This document shows positions 7,582 to 15,500 of a stretch of 64,000 bases of DNA, piece after piece. This stretch comes from Spirochaetota bacterium (lineage in GTDB: Bacteria > Spirochaetota > Spirochaetia > Treponematales > Treponemataceae). Under the pieces are notes generated by a model, which did not search any database, had not been told where the DNA came from, and saw nothing but the letters and a program-made list of their open reading frames with translations. A program made the position numbers and the translations under genes. Each line of letters opens with the position of its first letter. The first letter of the stretch is position 1. The stretch spans positions 930,001 through 994,000 of the forward strand of contig JAEZST010000022.1 in assembly GCA_023443865.1 (NCBI GenBank), in the 5' to 3' direction.

Positions 7582-8025
7582 TTACCCGAAACCGATATTC
7601 GCCGCCTTCAGGCCCAGGGCGCACACGGTGCCTACTGCGAGAAAGGGCCCGAAGGGGATTTTCTCCGCGCGGGAAAGCTTACCCAGGAACGCGAGGGGCA
7701 GGGCGAACGACAGGGCGAGGGCGGACGCGAAACACAGGGCGAAAAAAACGTACGCCGGACCCGTCGCCATCCCGATGGCCAAACCGTATTTCACGTCTCC
7801 CAAACCCAGGCCGCCGGTCATCGATCGGATAACCCAAAAGAAGCCGAAACAGAGCGCCGCGCCGGCCGCGCCTTCCGCAAGGGAGCCGCCGCCCGACAGT
7901 GCCCTGCAGAGCGCGAGGGACGCACCGGCGGGGAGGGAGAGGCCGTCGGGGATTCTCCCGCACCGAACGTCTACGATGGCAATCGGAATAGAAAAAAGAA
8001 TGAATAGCGTGAACAGCATGAACAT
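7582..8025 (-). CDS. Type IV prepilin peptidase-like protein (A24 aspartic protease), short form
   Basis: A membrane protein of about 147 residues containing only the protease core of the A24 family. The two catalytic Asp motifs are visible: IAIVDVRCGRIPD near residue 15 and GLGLGDVKYG (the GxGD motif) near 75. The N-terminal methyltransferase domain of full-length PilD is missing, as in CpaA/TadV-type enzymes. The start is unclear: ATG at 8025 is chosen because the first membrane helix begins there, but no strong ribosome site precedes it; ATG at 8019 is possible. It faces the end of mntP with only 5 bp between stops. No pilin gene lies nearby. Confidence 0.75.
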   Translation of the reverse strand: MFMLFTLFILFSIPIAIVDVRCGRIPDGLSLPAGASLALCRALSGGGSLAEGAAGAALCFGFFWVIRSMTGGLGLGDVKYGLAIGMATGPAYVFFALCFASALALSFALPLAFLGKLSRAEKIPFGPFLAVGTVCALGLKAANIGFG

Positions 8026-8310
8026 AACCGAATTATTGAGAAAATAACGCGGTTTTGGCCATTTTTTCGCACGTAGTATACACGCTTGCCGTTTTTTGTT
8101 ATATTTATCGCAGCAAACAGTTGTCCCTCGTCCATCGGGTTTCTTACGGCTTAGGAGAGGGAGACGTTCGGGGCGGCCGATTTTCGGTAATTCGCCCGCT
8201 TTCGTTATCGGCACTCCCACCGTAGCCGCCGGCTCAAATCTTTCCGGTCGCGCCCATGAGTCCCGTCTGGCTTTTCGCAAAACTCTATTACTCAGTACAA
8301 GGTACACTCT
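8026..8310. other. Divergent intergenic region before the DEAD-box helicase
   Basis: This 285-bp gap separates two divergent genes. An extended -10 motif, TG-N-TATATT, at 8097-8105 points to the helicase, which would give a leader of about 200 bases, but no good -35 is seen. Long leaders are common for cold-induced RNA helicases, so this is a possibility and no more. I see no gene or terminator here. Confidence 0.3.
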
Positions 8311-9981
8311 ATGAGAACCACCAATTCAGCGCGGGTTCGCGCGACTCCCGGCGACCGCGCCTCGGGAGCCCTTCCCAGAAATTCGTCGTATTCCGGCGTA
8401 AATACGGAATCCTTATCCAGAACCAGGGACATCGTGTCGCAGGTAGCGTCGTCGGGGGATTTTCCCGCGGAAAGGCGCGCCCCGGCGGAGAACCGAACCG
8501 CGAATCGCCCGGCGCGATCCGCCGGCGGCGCTTCCGGCCGGAACGGGGGACGGGCACGGACCGCGGAGTCCCGTTCCCGTTCGGATAGGAATCGAAACGA
8601 TTGGTCCCGCGACGAAAACCGCGCGGCGGCCCAAAACTTCTCGAGGGATCGAAATCAGGAAGCCCCTTCCGTGCGGGGCCGCGCCAGCGGCGGGCCGAGC
8701 CTCCATCCGGCCGCGGCCGAACGCGTCGCGGCGCCCGGTCAGGACAGGAATCGTTCTCGATCCCGGCCGGACGCCCAGGGCCGCGGTCGCCAGGCCTTTT
8801 CCCTGCCGTCGGACGGAAACGGCGGAAAGCAGCGGATCGTCCGCGAAAAGGGCAAGAAGGGCGGCTGCGTAAAGGAAATCATCGATCCCGCGCGGTTCGT
8901 CAAGAAGGCCGTGTTCGTGGAAAAGGCCGAGTATACGCCGACCAACGGCTTCGGCGATTTCGGCCTCAACGAGCGCATCCTGAAAAACGTGGAAGCCAAG
9001 GGCTACGTTAAGCCCTCTCCCATCCAGGACAAGGCCATCGGCTTGGTCATGGACGGGAAGGACGTCGTGGGCATCGCGAACACGGGAACCGGCAAGACCG
9101 CGGCCTTCGCGCTCCCGATGATCCACAAGCTCATCCACGACATGGAAGCGAAAGCCCTGATCCTCGCGCCTACCCGCGAGCTCGCCCAGCAAATCCAGGA
9201 GGAGATCATCTCCTTCTCGAAGAACTGCGGCATCCGCACGGTGCTCATCATCGGCGGAAACTCGATCAACGTGCAAACCCGCGACCTCGCGAAGAACCCG
9301 AGGGTCGTCATCGGCACGCCCGGCCGCCTGAAAGACCACATCAACCAGGGAACCCTCGACCTTTCCGGCATGACCTACACCGTGCTCGACGAGGTGGACC
9401 GCATGCTCGACATGGGTTTCATCCGCGACATCCGCTCGATTTTCTCCCACGTGCCGAAAAAGCGCCAATCGGTATTCTTCAGCGCCACCATCGACAAGGA
9501 AGTGGAGCGCCTCATCCTCGACTTCGCCCGCGACCCGGTGACCGTTTCCCTCCGCGAGAACGTGACCGCCGACGGGGTGGACCAGGACGTGGTGTGGTAC
9601 CGCGATAACGACGACCGCATCGAGAAACTCCATGACCTTCTCATAAAGGGCTGCGATAAGACGATCATCTTCGACGACACCAAGCGCGCGGTCGAGAAGC
9701 TCGGCAAGGAACTTAAGAAACGGGGTTTCCGGGTGGACCAAATCCACGGCGACAAGAGCCAGGGGCAGCGTACCCGGGCGATCAAGCGCCTGAAGGAAGA
9801 CGAGATCGACATCCTCGTGGCCACCGACGTCGCGGCCCGCGGTATCGACGTTTCGGACATTTCCCACGTGATCAACTATTCCCAGCCCGTCACGTACGAA
9901 GATTACGTACACCGCATCGGCCGCACCGGCCGCGCGGGAAAGACCGGGCAGGCCTTTACCTTCCTCCAGAAAGGCCTCTAA
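8311..9981 (+). CDS. DEAD-box RNA helicase with long Arg-rich N-terminal tail
   Basis: A 556-residue protein. Residues about 200-556 are a complete two-lobed DEAD-box core: Q motif near SPIQ, Walker A ANTGTGKT, PTRELA, GTPGRL, motif II DEVD, SAT, and motif VI HRIGRTGRAG. It unwinds short RNA duplexes using ATP. Residues 1 to about 185 are disordered, with many Arg, Ser, Asn, Gly and Asp, including SRSRSDRNRN and similar. In most bacterial RhlE-type enzymes such basic tails are C-terminal; here the core ends the protein. Motif II reads DEVD, and Asn replaces the usual Gln in motif I. The ATG at 8311 has only a weak AAGG upstream; a shorter start inside the tail cannot be excluded. Confidence 0.9.
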   Translation: MRTTNSARVRATPGDRASGALPRNSSYSGVNTESLSRTRDIVSQVASSGDFPAERRAPAENRTANRPARSAGGASGRNGGRARTAESRSRSDRNRNDWSRDENRAAAQNFSRDRNQEAPSVRGRASGGPSLHPAAAERVAAPGQDRNRSRSRPDAQGRGRQAFSLPSDGNGGKQRIVREKGKKGGCVKEIIDPARFVKKAVFVEKAEYTPTNGFGDFGLNERILKNVEAKGYVKPSPIQDKAIGLVMDGKDVVGIANTGTGKTAAFALPMIHKLIHDMEAKALILAPTRELAQQIQEEIISFSKNCGIRTVLIIGGNSINVQTRDLAKNPRVVIGTPGRLKDHINQGTLDLSGMTYTVLDEVDRMLDMGFIRDIRSIFSHVPKKRQSVFFSATIDKEVERLILDFARDPVTVSLRENVTADGVDQDVVWYRDNDDRIEKLHDLLIKGCDKTIIFDDTKRAVEKLGKELKKRGFRVDQIHGDKSQGQRTRAIKRLKEDEIDILVATDVAARGIDVSDISHVINYSQPVTYEDYVHRIGRTGRAGKTGQAFTFLQKGL

Positions 9982-10403
9982 GGCAAAAAGGGGGGGGCGC
10001 CGGATAACGGTTCATCGCCGGCGTTTCGTCCTTTCGCGGGGGGAATCCGTTCCGTGACGTTCGCGCGGGGCGGACGCGGGGTCGGATTCTTCACTTCGGT
10101 CCTGGTTGAAGCCTCCGGCTTCAACTTGCCGACCTTCGGTCGGCGCCTCCTGCGGAACCGCGCGAGAACGCATCCCGCTCCCCGCGCCCGCGAAGAGCGG
10201 GAATGACAACCCCCGCGAAATTCCTGCCTGAACGGGGTGGAGGCGATGAACCTCGTCGACCGTTTCCTTTCCCGCTTATCCGCCGCCCTTTCAGACGCGG
10301 CCCCCCCTGGCTCCACGCCCTTCGGGGCCTTCCGCCACCCCCCCGTCCCCAGAATAAATACGCTGGCGCGCGGGGCGAATTGGCGGTATATTTAAAGCCG
10401 ATC
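9982..10403. other. Non-coding, hairpin-rich gap of about 420 bp
   Basis: No convincing gene is seen here. The region is very G+C rich with runs of seven or eight G or C. It contains two perfect hairpins side by side and one imperfect inverted repeat (see the repeat entry). An open frame from 10203 runs into the next gene but its Pro/Arg-rich translation looks non-coding. A TATATT at 10387-10392 may be the -10 of the gene that follows. Confidence 0.45.
10105..10204. repeat. Cluster of short inverted repeats
   Basis: Two perfect hairpins stand next to each other: GTTGAAGCC/GGCTTCAAC (10105-10125, 3-base loop) and GCCGACC/GGTCGGC (10128-10144, 3-base loop). A third, imperfect pair, CATCCCGCT at 10171-10179 and AGCGGGAATG at 10195-10204, follows. 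There is no T run, so these are not normal terminators. They may be relics of small palindromic repeats or a transcript-end structure. Confidence 0.5.
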
Positions 10404-10919
10404 ATGCGCGTCGTATACGATTACGGATTCGGAAAGCATAGCGCCTCAACCTCTGCTACCGGCCCGATGCCGGGAAAGGAAACGGTTCTCGTCGTTTCCG
10501 TGCGTCCGGAAAAGGACGGGAATGACGGCGCGCGCGCGCCTTCCGGCGCCTTCAAGCCCGACGAGGTTAGGGTTTCCGACGAAGCCCTGGCCCGTAGCCG
10601 CGAGGTGGAAGCACACGAAAACGCGCATATCGCGATGCTCGGCGGCGCCGCCGCCTCGCCCGTCATGTACGATACCGTACGGGGCCCGAACGGCGAGGCG
10701 ATCAAGGTCGGGGGTAGCGTGAAGGTCGATATGGCCGAGGTGCCCGGCGACCCGGAAGCGACGTTGCGCAAGGCTAACGCGATCATCGCCGCGGCAAACG
10801 CCCCGAACGACCCTTCCGCCGCGGACGCGCGAACCGCCGCCAGGGCCTATCAAATGGCGAGCAAGGCCCAGGAAGAAATCGCCGCCGAAAGAAGCCCCTC
10901 CGTCGATCTCAAGGCCTGA
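10404..10919 (+). CDS. SprA-related putative metalloprotease
   Basis: About 171 residues from the ATG chosen. The core matches, from memory, the SprA-related family: a zinc-site-like EAHENAH (an HExxH variant, HENAH), then GGAAASPVMYDTVRGPNGEAI, the conserved KVDMAEVPGDPEATLRKANAI, and a closing Ala-rich helix with APNDPSAADARTAARAYQM. No signal peptide is seen. The frame is open further upstream to 10203 but that part is Pro/Arg-rich and unlike the family, so the start is placed at 10404, with no strong ribosome site; 10467 is another option. Protease activity is predicted from the motif only. Confidence 0.7.
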   Translation: MRVVYDYGFGKHSASTSATGPMPGKETVLVVSVRPEKDGNDGARAPSGAFKPDEVRVSDEALARSREVEAHENAHIAMLGGAAASPVMYDTVRGPNGEAIKVGGSVKVDMAEVPGDPEATLRKANAIIAAANAPNDPSAADARTAARAYQMASKAQEEIAAERSPSVDLKA

Positions 10920-10944
10920 TTATTAGGCCGTATCCGGTTTCTTG

Positions 10945-10964
10945 TCCCGCATTTCGGGCTTTTC
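10945..10964 (+). terminator. Weak possible terminator
   Basis: A short CCCG-CATTT-CGGG hairpin is followed by CTTTTCC, 26 bp after the stop of the SprA-like gene. The stem has only four pairs, so termination would be weak. Confidence 0.25.
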
Positions 10965-10965
10965 C

Positions 10966-10994
10966 TTGTGTAAAATCGCCTCAGCCGGTATAAT
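10966..10994 (+). promoter_or_regulatory. Sigma-70-type promoter for the glucosylglycerate operon
   Basis: TTGTGT (-35) and a perfect TATAAT (-10) are spaced by 17 bp. The start point would be near 11001, giving a leader of about 23 bases that contains AAGGAA before the ATG at 11024. It is the only good promoter seen before 18526. Confidence 0.65.
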
Positions 10995-11023
10995 TACTTA
11001 TATTATAACGACAAGGAAATACT

Positions 11024-12226
11024 ATGGCGACGAATCCGGACAATAACGGGAAATTCGCGCGGATTTCCCGTGAGATCCTCAATCAACAGGATCTTCTCAT
11101 CACGAACATCATCCTGTCCTGTCAGGTCCCTTCCACGATCGTTCCGCCGCGGGAAAACGACTCTGAACCCCTGGATCAGCCCATGCGCGCGAAAGCCTTT
11201 TCCGAACGGCTCCAGGAAATGGGCGTTGACGAATGTTCCGCCGACTCGGACGGCAACCCGATCGGGATCATCAAGGGACGGGATGTATCGTGCCCGCCCA
11301 TCGTGCTCGCGGCCCATCTCGATACGGTATTCGAGGTGCCCGAAGACAGCTATTGCACGGTGAGTTCCGCCACGATTTCCGGTCCCGGCCTCCTAGACAA
11401 TTCCCTGAGCGTCGGAGTTCTGCTTTCGATTCCGCCGCTTTTACGCGCCGCGGGAATGAGCCTCAAGTCCGACCTGGTCATACTCGCCCTTAAGGAATCC
11501 CTGGGGAAATCGAACCTGAGGAGCGCCCGGACGTTCGTGAAGGAATGGAAAAAGCCGGTACGCGCCGCGATTTGCCTGGAAGGGGGCGAGATCGGGCGGC
11601 TCAACTACTACGCAGACGCCATGACCAGGATGGAGATACGCTGCGACGCCTCGGCCAACGCCGAACGGGGCAGCAAACAGGGCGCCAACGCCATCCTCGT
11701 GATGAACGAGATCATCAACCGGATTCTCGAGATCCGGATACCCCAGCGGCCCGAAACCAGGATCGTGATCGGCAGCGTGTCCGGCGGCGTGAAATTCGGC
11801 AACCGGGCGCTCACTTCCCGACTGGGCCTGGAGATTCACAGTACGTCCGACGCGGAAGTGACCGCCGTCCGCGACGCGATCCGGGATATCGCGACCAGCG
11901 TCGCGTACGAACAGCGCGTTTCGGTGGAATTCGCGCAGATCAGCTCGGTGAACGCCGCCAATCTCGGATACGGGCATCCCCTCGTGAAATCCGCGCTTTC
12001 TATCCTCTCTGAACTGGACGTCGCGCCGCGGATCTATAGTTCCGAGTCGGAATTGGCGGTCTTCCTTTCCGCGGGAATACCGACGGTGACCATCGGGCTC
12101 GCTTCGGGGTGGAATTACCACCTTGAATCGGCGACCATGGAAATCGCGTCGCTCTTTACCGGGGTGACCCAGCTGATCGCCCTGATCGAACGGATCGACG
12201 AGGGGGTATGCGATGCCAAGCAATGA
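11024..12226 (+). CDS. M20-like metallopeptidase/amidohydrolase homologue
   Basis: A 400-residue protein with the M20 layout: a catalytic domain interrupted by a lid. AAHLDTVF (about residue 89) and GPGLLDNSLSVGVLL (about 124) match the first two metal-ligand motifs. The place where M20 enzymes carry the Glu-Glu pair reads LALKESLG, with Lys before Glu, so the active site is altered. Hydrolase activity is therefore not certain. AAGGAA precedes the ATG. Its end overlaps the GpgS gene by 14 bases, which puts it first in the operon. Its role there is unclear; removing an acyl group from a sugar-acid derivative or a structural role are both open. Confidence 0.7.
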   Translation: MATNPDNNGKFARISREILNQQDLLITNIILSCQVPSTIVPPRENDSEPLDQPMRAKAFSERLQEMGVDECSADSDGNPIGIIKGRDVSCPPIVLAAHLDTVFEVPEDSYCTVSSATISGPGLLDNSLSVGVLLSIPPLLRAAGMSLKSDLVILALKESLGKSNLRSARTFVKEWKKPVRAAICLEGGEIGRLNYYADAMTRMEIRCDASANAERGSKQGANAILVMNEIINRILEIRIPQRPETRIVIGSVSGGVKFGNRALTSRLGLEIHSTSDAEVTAVRDAIRDIATSVAYEQRVSVEFAQISSVNAANLGYGHPLVKSALSILSELDVAPRIYSSESELAVFLSAGIPTVTIGLASGWNYHLESATMEIASLFTGVTQLIALIERIDEGVCDAKQ

Positions 12227-13199
12227 CTGGCTCAAGAATAACACCTTCCACTACGGCCAATTTTCAAACCTTTCCGAACTCGTCGCCCTGAAGGAAAAAA
12301 AGGGCTTGCGTATTTCCCTGTGTTTCCCGACCCTCAACGAGGAGTCCACGATCGCCAAGGAAATCGTAATCATGAAGAGCGAGCTCATGCTTCGCTATCC
12401 GCTTCTCGACGAAATCGCCGTGATAGATTCCGGCTCCACGGACGAAACGAGGAAGATAGCCGCGGATTTCGGCGCCGTGGTGTTTCTCGCCGACGATATC
12501 CTACCCGGCCACGAACCGTACAAGGGGAAGGGCGAGAACCTCTGGAAAGCCCTCCACGCCCTCAAGGGCGATATCATCGTGTACATCGACGCGGACATCA
12601 AGAATATCCACCACCGTTTCGCGTACGGCCTGATCGGTCCCCTTTTGACCCGGGACGACGTGAAGTACGTAAAGGCGTTTTACGATCGGCCCCTGGCGGT
12701 CGATCCCGTGAAGGTGAAGTCTACGGGGGGCGGCAGGGTGACGGAACTCGTGGTACGCCCGCTCTTTTCGCTCTTTTACCCGGAACTCAGCCAATTCATC
12801 CAGCCCCTGTCGGGGGAGTACGCGGGGTATCGCGAAATTCTCGAGCAGATCCCGTTCCCGATCGGATACGGCGTTGAGACCAGCATGCTTCTCGATATTT
12901 ACGACCGGTGGGGAATGGGCGTGATGGCCCAGGTTGACCTGGAAAAGCGCTTCCATCGCAACCAGAATACCCAGTCCCTGGGCCGCATGGCCTTCGGCAT
13001 CATGCAAACCTTTTTCAGGCGCATGGAAGCCGAGGGTAAACTGAGGCTGGATACGGCCATGTTCGGGGAAATGAACCAATACCTCTTCGAGGAGGGGATG
13101 TATCGCGCCCAGGCTACGAGCCTGCATCACCGGGAGCGGCCTCCCATTATCGAGATTCCCGAGTATCGCGCGAAATTCGGAAGGGGCGGCGATAGGTGA
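12213..13199 (+). CDS. gpgS: Glucosyl-3-phosphoglycerate synthase (GpgS-like, GT81/GT2 fold)
   Basis: A 328-residue GT-A glycosyltransferase. It has the nucleotide-sugar fold (ISLCFPTLNEE near 34-44, IDSGSTDET near 71-79), the metal-binding DAD at 126-128, and the family block GGGRVTEL at 172-179 followed by QPLSGEYAGYREIL, which is characteristic of GpgS. The enzyme joins NDP-glucose to 3-phosphoglycerate to make glucosyl-3-phosphoglycerate, the first step to the compatible solute glucosylglycerate. The start overlaps the M20-like gene, and its TGA overlaps the next GTG. A mannose-specific relative is possible, since sugar specificity cannot be read here. Confidence 0.82.
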   Translation: MPSNDWLKNNTFHYGQFSNLSELVALKEKKGLRISLCFPTLNEESTIAKEIVIMKSELMLRYPLLDEIAVIDSGSTDETRKIAADFGAVVFLADDILPGHEPYKGKGENLWKALHALKGDIIVYIDADIKNIHHRFAYGLIGPLLTRDDVKYVKAFYDRPLAVDPVKVKSTGGGRVTELVVRPLFSLFYPELSQFIQPLSGEYAGYREILEQIPFPIGYGVETSMLLDIYDRWGMGVMAQVDLEKRFHRNQNTQSLGRMAFGIMQTFFRRMEAEGKLRLDTAMFGEMNQYLFEEGMYRAQATSLHHRERPPIIEIPEYRAKFGRGGDR

Positions 13200-14596
13200 A
13201 AATCGCCATACTCCATTACCATCTTCGCCCGGGGGGAGTCGCGACCGTCATCCGCCGGCAAATTGAGGCCCTCGACGGGCGCGCCGAACTCCTGGTGGTT
13301 TCCGGGGAGGAACCTCCGGCCCCGTTCGGCGTGCCGGTGTCCATCGTTCCGGGGATCGGCTACGACTCGGCCGGCTCCGTCGGGGATCCAGCCGCCGTGG
13401 CGGGCGAGATCCTTGCAGTGATTCGGGAACGCTTCGGGGGCGATTGCGACGCGATTCACGTCCATAACCCGACCCTGAAGAAGAACTCCCGCTTTCTCGC
13501 CGTCCTGCGGCGCCTGCGGGATTCGGGCGCAAACCTGTTCCTCCACGTTCACGATCTCGCGGAGGACGGCCGGCCCGATTCCTTTTTTTCCGGGGAAGCC
13601 TACCCGGAAGACTGCCACTACGGGGTGCTGAACGGGAGGGATTACGCGGCCCTGCGTTCTGCCGGGCTCGCGAACGAAGGGCTCCACCTCCTTTTCAACT
13701 CGGTTTCGCCGCTAAAGAACGTAACGCGGCCGGACAAGCCTTCGGGAGCCGTATACCCCGTCCGGGCGATACGCCGGAAGAATATCGGGGAAGCCCTGCT
13801 GCTCTCGCTCTTCCTGCCGCCGGGCGAAACCCTCAAGATTACCCTGCCGCCGACGAGCCCCCGGGACTTTCCGGGCTACGAGGCCTGGAAGGCTTTCTCC
13901 CGAAGCCGGTCCCTTCCGGTACGTTTCGACGCGGGACTTGAATCGTCCCTTGAATCCGTTCTCTCGGAAGCGCGGTGCGTCGTTACGACGAGCCTCAAGG
14001 AAGGCTTCGGCTTCGCGTTCCTTGAGCCCTGGACCGCTGGCATACCGGTGGTAGGCAGGCGGCTCGAGGCCGTGTGCCCCGATTTCGAGGCAGAAGGGGT
14101 GCGATTCTCCGGGTTGTACTCCTCGATCGAGGTTCCCCGGTCGCTCTATTCCGCCGATCGCTTCGAGCGACAATGGCGGGATATGGCGGAAGAACGGTAC
14201 CGTTCCTTCGGTCGCCCTATCGATGACCAAACGGCGCAAGGGCTTTTCGGGCGTAACTACGCCCCCGATAGCCTCGATTTCGGTTCCCTCGACGAGGAAA
14301 GCCAGGGCGAGGTAATCGATTCCCTGATTGCCGATACGAAGTTCCGGGATGCCCTCGTCGCTCAAAACCCGTTCCTAGAATCCCTTTTTCTCGCGGAAGA
14401 TCCCGCCTTGGTCGCGAATAACGACCGGGTTATTCGGGACCGTTACTCCCTTGAACGATACCGGGACCTATTATTGGAAACATACGGCCGCGTTCGCGAC
14501 CGTCCGGTACGCCAAGCAATTGACCGCGAAGCCCTTCTCGATTTCTTTCTCCAGGGAGAACCCTGGCGCCCGATCGCCTCCGGGGGGTACCGATGA
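13196..14596 (+). CDS. GT4-family glycosyltransferase
   Basis: A 466-residue GT-B enzyme. The N-terminal domain starts with KIAILHYHLRPGGVATVIRR, the acceptor-side loop of GT4 enzymes. The C-terminal domain has the sugar-nucleotide motif E-x7-E in EGFGFAFLE and a basic IRRKN loop near residue 195. About 100 residues after the Rossmann domain are extra and helical. The GTG start overlaps the gpgS stop by four bases and the stop overlaps the HAD gene (ATGA). It probably adds a sugar to glucosylglycerate or to a cell-surface acceptor; the substrate cannot be told from sequence. Confidence 0.8.
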   Translation: MKIAILHYHLRPGGVATVIRRQIEALDGRAELLVVSGEEPPAPFGVPVSIVPGIGYDSAGSVGDPAAVAGEILAVIRERFGGDCDAIHVHNPTLKKNSRFLAVLRRLRDSGANLFLHVHDLAEDGRPDSFFSGEAYPEDCHYGVLNGRDYAALRSAGLANEGLHLLFNSVSPLKNVTRPDKPSGAVYPVRAIRRKNIGEALLLSLFLPPGETLKITLPPTSPRDFPGYEAWKAFSRSRSLPVRFDAGLESSLESVLSEARCVVTTSLKEGFGFAFLEPWTAGIPVVGRRLEAVCPDFEAEGVRFSGLYSSIEVPRSLYSADRFERQWRDMAEERYRSFGRPIDDQTAQGLFGRNYAPDSLDFGSLDEESQGEVIDSLIADTKFRDALVAQNPFLESLFLAEDPALVANNDRVIRDRYSLERYRDLLLETYGRVRDRPVRQAIDREALLDFFLQGEPWRPIASGGYR

Positions 14597-15447
14597 CCGT
14601 ATCCGAGGCGATGCGGGGAGCCGCAAAACCGATGAGCCCGATTCCTACGGGGTTCGGGGAGAAATTGCCACGTCTGACCGGGATACGGGCGGTCATTTTC
14701 GATGTTTACGGAACCCTTATCATTAGCGAAACGGGGGATATCTCGGGCGGGGGAGGGGAAGGCGACCTGGCTCCTACCGACGAGTTAAAGAGTCTCTTCG
14801 ATTCCCTTGAAATTACCGGATCGCCCGCGGAGCTCGCGGTAGCCTTCGCCGAAGCGGTTCGGAACGAGCACCGGAAGATGTCGTCGCGGGAGCCATATCC
14901 GGAAATAGTCGCTGAACGCCTGTGGTCCACCATTCTCGGCATCGGGGAGGCTGACGCCCTCGTTTTCGCCGCGGCGTGGGAAGCCTCGGTGAATAGGGCG
15001 TGGGAGATGCCCGGAGCCTCGGCGGTGCTTCGGGAACTGCGGTCCAGGGGTTTCGCGCTGGGTATTCTGTCGAACGCGCAAGCCTATACGCCGCCGCTCT
15101 TCCCGCTCCTTCTGGGAGACAGCATTGAGGGGTTCGGGTTCGATCCCGCCCTTACGGTCTTTTCCTGGCGCGAGGGACGGGCAAAGCCCAGTCCCCATTT
15201 CTTCGGAACCCTGGTAACTGCCCTGAAAGGGCGGGGCATTAGCCCCGAATCCGCGGTTTTCGTGGGCAACGACATGCTCAAGGACATGGCTGGCGCACGG
15301 GCCGCGGGGTTGCGCACCTGCCTTTTCGCGGGGGATACGCGTTCCCTGAAAACGCGGATTGGCGATTCGCGGTGCGCCTTTGAGCCCGACGCCGTCATTA
15401 CGGCCCTTGACCGGATACCGGCCCTTGTGGGGGCCGTAGGAGCTTAA
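14593..15447 (+). CDS. HAD-superfamily phosphatase (candidate glucosyl-3-phosphoglycerate phosphatase)
   Basis: A 284-residue haloacid-dehalogenase-type hydrolase. Motif I is FDVYGTLI near residue 37 (the nucleophile Asp is present, but the usual second Asp of phosphatases is Tyr, as in some HAD-IA enzymes); motif II is GILSNAQ; motif III Lys is in GRAKPSPHFF; motif IV is VGNDMLKDMAG. The first 30 residues are a poorly conserved extension and the true start may be the ATG at residue 14. Placed between gpgS and the phosphorylase, it is the obvious candidate to remove phosphate from glucosyl-3-phosphoglycerate. This is inference from context, not from family membership with known GpgP. Confidence 0.72.
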   Translation: MTVSEAMRGAAKPMSPIPTGFGEKLPRLTGIRAVIFDVYGTLIISETGDISGGGGEGDLAPTDELKSLFDSLEITGSPAELAVAFAEAVRNEHRKMSSREPYPEIVAERLWSTILGIGEADALVFAAAWEASVNRAWEMPGASAVLRELRSRGFALGILSNAQAYTPPLFPLLLGDSIEGFGFDPALTVFSWREGRAKPSPHFFGTLVTALKGRGISPESAVFVGNDMLKDMAGARAAGLRTCLFAGDTRSLKTRIGDSRCAFEPDAVITALDRIPALVGAVGA

Positions 15448-15500
15448 AAAAATTACGCGGTTCCGGTTCGGTACCGCATCGACGAATCAGGAGGAGGCCC

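Noticed and set aside
8026..8307. Upstream extension of the prepilin peptidase frame
   Set aside because: The extra 94 residues are charged and unlike the membrane core of the family; the first membrane helix begins at the ATG at 8025.
8413..9912. A 499-residue open frame on the - strand opposite the DEAD-box helicase
   Set aside because: Antisense shadow of a well-supported helicase, low-complexity Asp/Val/Leu/His composition, no ribosome site.
10203..10403. Upstream extension of the SprA-like gene
   Set aside because: The added 67 residues are Pro/Arg/Gly-rich, unlike the family, and overlap hairpin repeats; the ATG at 10404 is more likely.
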